Shown in pieces: positions 12,844-13,758 of a stretch of 13,758 bases of DNA. This stretch comes from Candidatus Thorarchaeota archaeon. GTDB taxonomy: Archaea > Asgardarchaeota > Thorarchaeia > Thorarchaeales > Thorarchaeaceae. The number at the start of each line of letters is the position of its first letter. Position 1 is the first letter of the stretch. Below the pieces are notes generated by a model. That model saw nothing but the letters and a program-made list of their open reading frames with translations. It searched no databases and was not told the origin of the DNA. Location of the stretch: contig JAEORI010000163.1 of assembly GCA_016840965.1 (NCBI GenBank), forward strand, positions 1-13,758, in the 5' to 3' direction. Position numbers and translations under genes: made by a program.

Positions 12844-13758
12844 TCATTTGGCGCGTCTTATCTCTTCTACTGCTTCTGGATTAACCAATGAAGAAGTATC
12901 TCCCGGGTCCTCTCCCAAGTAAGCTGCACGAATCATTCTTCGCATCACCTTAGCATTCCTAGTTTTTGGTAAATCGGACACAAAGAGGACATCGCGAGGT
13001 GTTAGTGGCTTTCCCATAGCAATTGCCACAGATTGCTTGAGCTCCTCTCTTAATTCCTCAGATGGCTCGACTCCCGGATTCAGTACACAAAATACAACAA
13101 TTTCATTGAGCTTGATTTCATGTGGTACACCTATCGTTGCAGCTTCAGCAACAGCGGGATGACTCACAAGAACTGATTCAGCTTCGGCAGGTCCGAAGCG
13201 TTTTCCTGCCACCTTAATAATATCATCCGATCTACCCAAGATATACCAAAGACCATCAGAATCAATAGCTGCAAAATCTCCATGGACCCAAGTATTCTTC
13301 CAACGGGACCAGTATGTATTCTCATACCTTTCAGGATTCTTCCAAAAACCTCGCGTCATTCCAATCCAAGGGCTTTTAATGACTAGTTCTCCGACCTTGT
13401 TTCGAACGGGTTTTCCGTCATCATCGAATACGTCTGCAGCAATTCCAGGACATGGTCCAGAAAATGCACATGCCTTCAGGGGGAGAAGTGGATTGCCCAT
13501 CACAATGCCACCAGAAATCTCTGTCCCGCCAGAGTAGTTTATAATCGGAATTTTCTTTTTTCCAACCTTCTCAAAGAGCCACATCCACGGGTCAGGATTC
13601 CATGGTTCTCCGGTTGAACCAAAGAAACGAAGAGAAGAGAGATCGTAAGGTTTGACAGGTTCTTCCCCATGAGTCATCAGGAGCCGAATCAGTGTTGGCG
13701 ACACTCCAAGAATGGATATCTCATGTTTCTCTACAACCTCCCACATACGACCCGGACC
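12844..13758 (-). CDS. AMP-forming acyl-CoA synthetase (acetyl-CoA synthetase-like), C-terminal 304 residues, 5' truncated by window edge
   Basis: The enzyme activates a carboxylic acid with ATP to an acyl-adenylate and passes it to CoA. The frame is open to the window end, so an ATG at 13746 is probably internal. Visible motifs in order: the adenine-binding [34 protein letters not shown], the ribose-binding Asp in [13 protein letters not shown], the hinge [21 protein letters not shown], and the C-terminal [14 protein letters not shown] with the Lys that activates the acid. The wording is close to the acetyl/propionyl-CoA synthetase group, but a run such as [16 protein letters not shown], placed where the acyl pocket is, does not settle chain length. 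It is convergent with the microprotein gene, sharing the hairpin at 12788-12824. Confidence 0.93.
   Translation of the reverse strand, partial: GPGRMWEVVEKHEISILGVSPTLIRLLMTHGEEPVKPYDLSSLRFFGSTGEPWNPDPWMWLFEKVGKKKIPIINYSGGTEISGGIVMGNPLLPLKACAFSGPCPGIAADVFDDDGKPVRNKVGELVIKSPWIGMTRGFWKNPERYENTYWSRWKNTWVHGDFAAIDSDGLWYILGRSDDIIKVAGKRFGPAEAESVLVSHPAVAEAATIGVPHEIKLNEIVVFCVLNPGVEPSEELREELKQSVAIAMGKPLTPRDVLFVSDLPKTRNAKVMRRMIRAAYLGEDPGDTSSLVNPEAVEEIRRAK

Overview
The window looks archaeal, and the overall flavour suggests an Asgard archaeon, perhaps of the Thorarchaeota type; the archaeal call is firm, the lineage is inference. Evidence for archaea is a TFIIB-type single cyclin-fold protein, TATA-box promoters placed so that transcripts have little or no leader, GGAGGTGAT-like Shine-Dalgarno sites, frequent TTG and GTG starts, a secreted glycoprotein-like protein with a C-terminal membrane anchor, and a class II ribonucleotide reductase interrupted by a LAGLIDADG intein. 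Base composition is moderately AT-rich throughout, with no clear island of foreign composition.

Layout. 1-267: 3' end of a superoxide reductase gene. 341-601 (minus): small beta-rich, possibly OB-fold protein. 712-907: two tandem micro-genes encoding related 33- and 28-residue peptides, divergent from the OB-like gene across a region with a TATA box and two palindromes. 1049-1666 (minus): zinc-site membrane protein. 1757-2326: GNAT acetyltransferase. 2417-4420: single-chain transketolase. 4564-5511: cell-surface anchored protein followed by a hairpin plus T-run terminator. 5549-5863 (minus): mini-TFB. 6038-6969: two-gene operon of a PPOX-type flavoprotein and a MarR regulator. 6984-7229 (minus): remnant of a surface-protein tail. 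7212-8009: second GNAT protein. 8145-11492: NrdJ with a 445-residue intein. 11512-12363 (minus): unknown protein with a helical C-terminus. 12617-12697: an Asp-rich 26-residue microprotein with a strong ribosome binding site, followed by two strong hairpins. 12844-13758 (minus): C-terminal part of an AMP-forming acyl-CoA synthetase.

How they fit together. Most genes are single transcription units with mixed housekeeping roles: superoxide removal, pentose phosphate carbon rearrangement, deoxynucleotide synthesis and acyl activation. The only clear operons are PPOX-MarR (4-nt overlap) and the paired micro-genes. The items most worth a second look are the intein whose downstream +1 residue is Arg rather than Cys, Ser or Thr, the paired micro-peptides under a shared divergent control region, and the Asp/Trp microprotein with its structured 3' region.
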